From Treponema succinifaciens DSM 2489 (GTDB lineage Bacteria > Spirochaetota > Spirochaetia > Treponematales > Treponemataceae), in NCBI RefSeq assembly GCF_000195275.1, contig NC_015385.1, positions 2,062,501 to 2,126,500 on the forward strand: a DNA stretch of 64,000 nucleotides, given 5' to 3'. The translations under genes and the position numbers were made by a program. The notes beneath the pieces are model-generated. The model saw only the letters and a list, made by a program, of their open reading frames with translations, was not told the origin of the DNA and did not search any database. Shown piece after piece: positions 63,480 through 64,000 of the stretch (positions are counted from its first letter, which is position 1; every line of letters starts with the position of its first letter).

Positions 63480-63674
63480 TTATTTGGCAAGAGCCAAAAT
63501 TAGTACCAGAATCACGGCTATAAGAATAAGAGCGATTTTAAGTCCTCTTTTAGCTTTCCAGGTAAAGATTTCCAGATGAAACCATTTGTCAGAAATCCAG
63601 TTCAACGCTTTCATCACAAAAACTAGGGCTATGACCGCAAGAATTATTCCGCCGATTGTTAAGACTGTGTGCAT
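63480..63674 (-). CDS. Small membrane protein
   Basis: A 64-residue protein with two membrane helices (VLTIGGIILAVIALVFVMKAL and KIALILIAVILVLILALA). Start at 63674 with GGAG 9-12 bases upstream. Lies 25 bases upstream of the SUMF1-like gene. Function unknown. Confidence 0.6.
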   Translation of the reverse strand: MHTVLTIGGIILAVIALVFVMKALNWISDKWFHLEIFTWKAKRGLKIALILIAVILVLILALAK

Positions 63675-63702
63675 TTTTTGCATCTCCATTGGGGGTAAAT
63701 AT

Positions 63703-63755
63703 AAAAAAGCCCTTGAAAGCTGTGCGGACATAAAGCCACAAGCCGACAAGGGCTT
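63703..63755 (-). terminator. Terminator
   Basis: AAGCCCTTG at 63707-63715 pairs with CAAGGGCTT at 63747-63755, with T-run on the minus strand. It ends a transcript coming from the right, off the window. Confidence 0.7.
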
Positions 63756-63820
63756 AATTTGAGAAATTGAACTGTATTGATTAGAATTTGTGCTAAATCA
63801 TTTAGGGCAGACTTTGGGCT

Positions 63821-63876
63821 ATCTGCGAATCTGCGAATCTGCGAATCTGCGAATCTGCGAATCTGCGAATCTGCGA
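63821..63876. repeat. Seven perfect copies of octamer ATCTGCGA
   Basis: Fifty-six bases made of seven exact ATCTGCGA units. A repeat of this kind slips in replication. It lies in the gap between the terminator at 63703-63755 and the window end, so the neighbouring gene is not visible. Confidence 0.9.
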
Positions 63877-64000
63877 AATTATACAGGCGGATTGTTCCAT
63901 GTCAAGAGGTTTTGAGAAAAAATGAGAACTTTTTTCGCTGATTGCACTTTCCATAAAAGCAGTATAGCACAGATTGCAGAATTTGTAAATAAAACTGGTG

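Noticed and set aside
63821-63876. CRISPR array
   Set aside because: The units are 8 bp with no spacers and no cas genes are in the window.

Overview
The window joins two kinds of DNA. Positions 1 to about 19,370 are a mosaic of mobile elements typical of gut Firmicutes (Clostridia): a MobC/relaxase pair, a MobV plus serine-recombinase mobilizable element, a Tn916-type int/xis/sigma module and a Tet(W) gene. From about 19,370 to the end is chromosome that looks like a host-associated Treponema (spirochaete). The evidence is two paralogous secreted proteins of a kind I associate with Treponema (one with a C-terminal SUMF1-like domain), many short lipoprotein and secreted redox proteins, and the general AT-rich style. 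The genus is an inference; no rRNA or tRNA gene is present to confirm it.

Mobile part. A truncated relaxase and MobC (1-976) lie outside a 7.6 kb element bounded by 20-bp inverted repeats (1858-1877 and 9452-9471). That element carries an MFS drug-efflux gene behind an attenuator, an XRE regulator, a Cys-rich protein, a RepA-like fragment, a MobV relaxase and a large serine recombinase. To its right are a sigma-like gene with an internal stop and an HTH gene. Then comes a methyltransferase split in two (C-terminal half at 10352, N-terminal half at 15516) by a Tn916-like module with int, xis, HTH, sigma and an RlmN/Cfr-like radical SAM gene. tet(W) with its leader and a P-loop kinase follow. 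The mosaic ends inside the 3' end of a Treponema hydrolase gene.

Chromosomal part, 19-31 kb: a LysR-linked secreted hydrolase, then CMD, flavodoxin, cyclophilin-like and DXS-like genes; a TetR regulator; a TlpA/CD1871A/NapH-like operon; a helicase remnant; Nudix, methyltransferase and a frameshifted Rrf2 gene. 31-42 kb: two paralogous signalling loci, each with a histidine kinase, a small polytopic membrane protein and a LuxR-type response regulator, plus a type I toxin/antisense RNA locus. 42-49 kb: an ATPase, a PD-(D/E)XK nuclease and a candidate RiPP cluster (Cys-containing precursor, small protein, a radical SAM look-alike lacking the cluster motif, a true radical SAM/SPASM enzyme, and an amidohydrolase with one stop). 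49-64 kb: IS remnants, a mobile mystery protein A/B (XRE/Fic) pair, a second LysR-linked redox cluster (flavodoxins, cupin, CMD, hydrolase), a C5-methyltransferase/NgoBV-like restriction cassette inserted at a duplicated LysR promoter, an intact ISAs1-family element, and a large secreted protein.

Two traits recur. Many genes are broken by a single stop or frameshift, so this strain is decaying here or the assembly has errors. Several regulator genes have a -10 box only 5-8 nt before the start codon and no ribosome binding site, suggesting leaderless mRNAs.
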